6,803 bases of DNA from Spirochaetaceae bacterium. Lineage in GTDB: Bacteria > Spirochaetota > Spirochaetia > Treponematales > Breznakiellaceae. Below, in pieces: positions 5,837 through 6,803 of this stretch. The stretch is from positions 1 to 6,803 of the forward strand of contig JAITRV010000012.1 in assembly GCA_031288215.1 (NCBI GenBank), read 5' to 3'. The number at the start of each line of letters is the position of its first letter. Within the stretch, counting starts at the first letter, position 1. A model generated the notes under the pieces. The model was not told the origin of the DNA, searched no databases, and saw only the letters and a program-made list of their open reading frames with translations. Position numbers and translations under genes: made by a program.

Positions 5837-6548
5837 GAGCCATGACCCTCCTTGGGTCTCCCAGAAATTTCCTGCCGATATCGGAGTCCGCGTATTCATC
5901 CCGGGTCCCCCAAAAGATCTGGTCGGTTTTCAGGTGGAGGATCCGGTCCGCATAGGGAAGGGCCCCCTGAATGTCGTGGGTGACCATGATGACGGTCAAC
6001 CCCCGCTCCCGGTTGAGCCGCTGGAGGGTACGGTACAGCTCGGCGCTTATCACCGGGTCCAGCCCCGCCGCGGGTTCATCCAGGATGAGGAGTTTCCGCG
6101 CCGCGCAGAGGGCCCGGGCAATGAGGACCCGCTGCTGCTGGCCTCCGGAGAGTTCCCGGTAACACTTCTTCCGGAGGTCCCCGATGCCCAGGGCGTCGAG
6201 GTTTTCCTCCGCGGCCCTCCGGTCGGCAAGGGAGTAGAAGGGCCGCAGCCCCCGCCGCCCGAGCCGCCCCGAAAGGGCCACCTCGAAGACCCCCGCGGGA
6301 AAATCCATCCGGGCCGCCCGGTACTGGGGCAGGTAGCCGATCTCGTTTTGCCGGAAAGCCTCCCGGAGCAGGCTGCCCCCCTGGGGCTGGATGAGCCCCA
6401 AAAGGCCCTTGATCAGGGTGCTTTTGCCGGAACCGTTCTCCCCGGCGATGCAGAGATATTCCCCCCCTTCCACCGCAAAATTGAGCCTCCGGACCGCGGG
6501 GTTTCCCTCATAGGCAAAGGACAGGTCCCGGCAGCGTATGAGGATCAT
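5829..6548 (-). CDS. znuC: ZnuC-type metal ABC transporter ATPase
   Basis: This is a 239-residue ATP-binding subunit of a zinc/manganese importer, on the cytoplasmic face and powering the adjacent permease. All motifs are intact: Walker A GENGSGKST (36-44), Q-loop Gln75 in GYLPQYR, signature LSGGQQQR (133-140), Walker B LLILDEP (153-159), D-loop GLD (162-164) and switch His191 in MVTHD. The GYLPQ followed by DFP pattern is typical of the ZnuC/MntB/TroB group. ATG 6548 is chosen because GGGGGA lies nine bases upstream and MILIRCRDLSFAY is a normal ABC beginning; ATG 6584 would add 12 unconserved-looking residues and lacks a Shine-Dalgarno. The stop overlaps the permease start by eight bases, so translation is probably coupled. 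It is first in the operon. No solute-binding protein gene is present in the window. Confidence 0.93.
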   Translation of the reverse strand: MILIRCRDLSFAYEGNPAVRRLNFAVEGGEYLCIAGENGSGKSTLIKGLLGLIQPQGGSLLREAFRQNEIGYLPQYRAARMDFPAGVFEVALSGRLGRRGLRPFYSLADRRAAEENLDALGIGDLRKKCYRELSGGQQQRVLIARALCAARKLLILDEPAAGLDPVISAELYRTLQRLNRERGLTVIMVTHDIQGALPYADRILHLKTDQIFWGTRDEYADSDIGRKFLGDPRRVMAHD

Positions 6549-6615
6549 GACGGCCAATCCCCCGCGTTCATAAAGAGCCCCCATAAGCCCGGGGCGGCAT
6601 ATTTCCGTTCATACA

Positions 6616-6628
6616 ATTCCGTTGGAAT
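6616..6628. promoter_or_regulatory. Inverted repeat overlapping the operon promoter, possible metal-regulator operator
   Basis: ATTCCGTTGGAAT has perfect five-base arms around a three-base spacer. It covers half of the predicted -10 box and reaches the expected transcript start, a position where a bound repressor would block RNA polymerase. It is not a textbook Zur, Fur or TroR site by memory, so the regulator is unknown. Confidence 0.35.
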
Positions 6629-6654
6629 ATACTATAGAATTGAAGAGAAAACAA
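6626..6654 (-). promoter_or_regulatory. Promoter of the metal-transport operon
   Basis: On the minus strand TTGTTT (6649-6654) and TATATT (6626-6631; five of six) are 17 bp apart. Predicted transcription starts near 6619 and leaves a leader of about 70 nt before ATG 6548. The leader can form a GCCCC/GGGGC stem at about 6577-6595, whose role is unknown. The promoter begins 12 bp past the stop of the upstream gene. Confidence 0.55.
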
Positions 6655-6665
6655 GGGGGGGCTTC

Positions 6666-6803
6666 TTACCATGCGCGGGGGATGAAGCCGTCGGGTACCG
6701 CTATGACGGCGGTTTCCCCGGACTGTTCGATCACGAAAAAACCGCTTTTTATCGCAAAGGGTTTCACCGCCTCGGGAATAATGCCCCCCGCCACCGCTCC
6801 CAG
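6666..6803 (-). CDS. Partial gene, C-terminal 45 residues of an unidentified protein
   Basis: The minus-strand frame is open from the right edge to a TAA at 6666-6668. It reads as LGAVAGGIIPEAVKPFAIKS, continues with GFFVIEQSGET, a hydrophobic strand, and ends DGFIPRAW. The last 25 or so residues look like a compact beta element with an aromatic end. I recall similar GFYVIEQ-type tails with PREW-like ends in Treponema hypotheticals, but cannot name a family. The start codon and most of the protein lie outside the window. It is on the same strand as the metal-transport operon, but that operon has its own promoter in the gap, so co-transcription is not required. Confidence 0.6.
   Translation of the reverse strand: MGAVAGGIIPEAVKPFAIKSGFFVIEQSGETAVIAVPDGFIPRAW

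Noticed and set aside
5015..5845. Plus-strand open frame of 276 codons
   Set aside because: It is antisense to the permease. The protein is a His/Gly/Glu/Asp-rich string, the usual complement of hydrophobic helices, and not a real metal-binding protein despite its histidines.
5837..5899. Longer N-terminus of the permease from ATG 5899
   Set aside because: It would overlap the ATPase gene by 71 bases and adds a polar segment not expected before the first helix. ATG 5836 has AAGGAGG upstream.
1..6803. CRISPR arrays, tRNA or rRNA genes, insertion sequences
   Set aside because: No regularly spaced repeats, cloverleaf-like segments, transposase motifs or terminal inverted repeats were seen on reading both strands.

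Overview
The window is about 6.8 kb of GC-rich DNA (roughly 58-60% GC by eye) from a Gram-negative-type bacterium. It carries lipoprotein signal peptides, a polytopic GGDEF protein and a secreted NlpC/P60 protein with a possible outer-membrane-type C-terminal half. Protein style (Ig-like plus lamin-tail lipoprotein, small hypothetical ending in RYLFEDG..TQIFRPYK, right-edge protein ending in DGFIPRAW) recalls spirochaetes of the Treponema group. That assignment is inference from memory of such proteins, not a search result.

Layout, left to right. (1) 1-164 has no supported gene. It holds a 26-nt palindrome and a GC hairpin that probably terminates the minus-strand gene to its right. (2) 165-605 (-) is a 146-residue conserved-looking hypothetical protein with a good sigma-70-type promoter and Shine-Dalgarno. 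(3) 606-810 is a divergent intergenic region with an odd T-rich tract. (4) 811-1851 (+) is a lipoprotein with an Ig-like domain and a lamin-tail-like domain. (5) 1852-1936 is a convergent gap with a hairpin. (6) 1937 to about 3246 (-) is a membrane diguanylate cyclase. Its reading frame seems broken near the N-terminus at a six-G tract: the in-frame GTG start cuts the first membrane helix in half, and a hydrophobic ORF in another frame lies just upstream. (7) 3327-6548 (-) is a compact operon: a ZnuC-type ATPase, a ZnuB-type permease joined in frame to a lipoprotein, and a secreted NlpC/P60 hydrolase with a beta-rich C-terminal half. A promoter with an overlapping inverted repeat lies upstream, and a short-stem, T5 terminator lies at the end. 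(8) 6666-6803 (-) is the 3' end of an unidentified gene.

The most interesting part is the metal-transport operon. The ABC core (ATPase and permease) imports zinc or manganese by family. No solute-binding protein is present in the window. The permease has no stop codon before a well-formed lipoprotein start (own Shine-Dalgarno, own lipobox). The lipoprotein has a CxxC plus CC cysteine set and resembles the C-terminal domain of the YcgQ/TIGR03943 proteins. The next gene encodes a cell-wall hydrolase. Together they suggest an envelope-located metal uptake or sensing module linked to peptidoglycan remodelling, but that link is inference from gene order.
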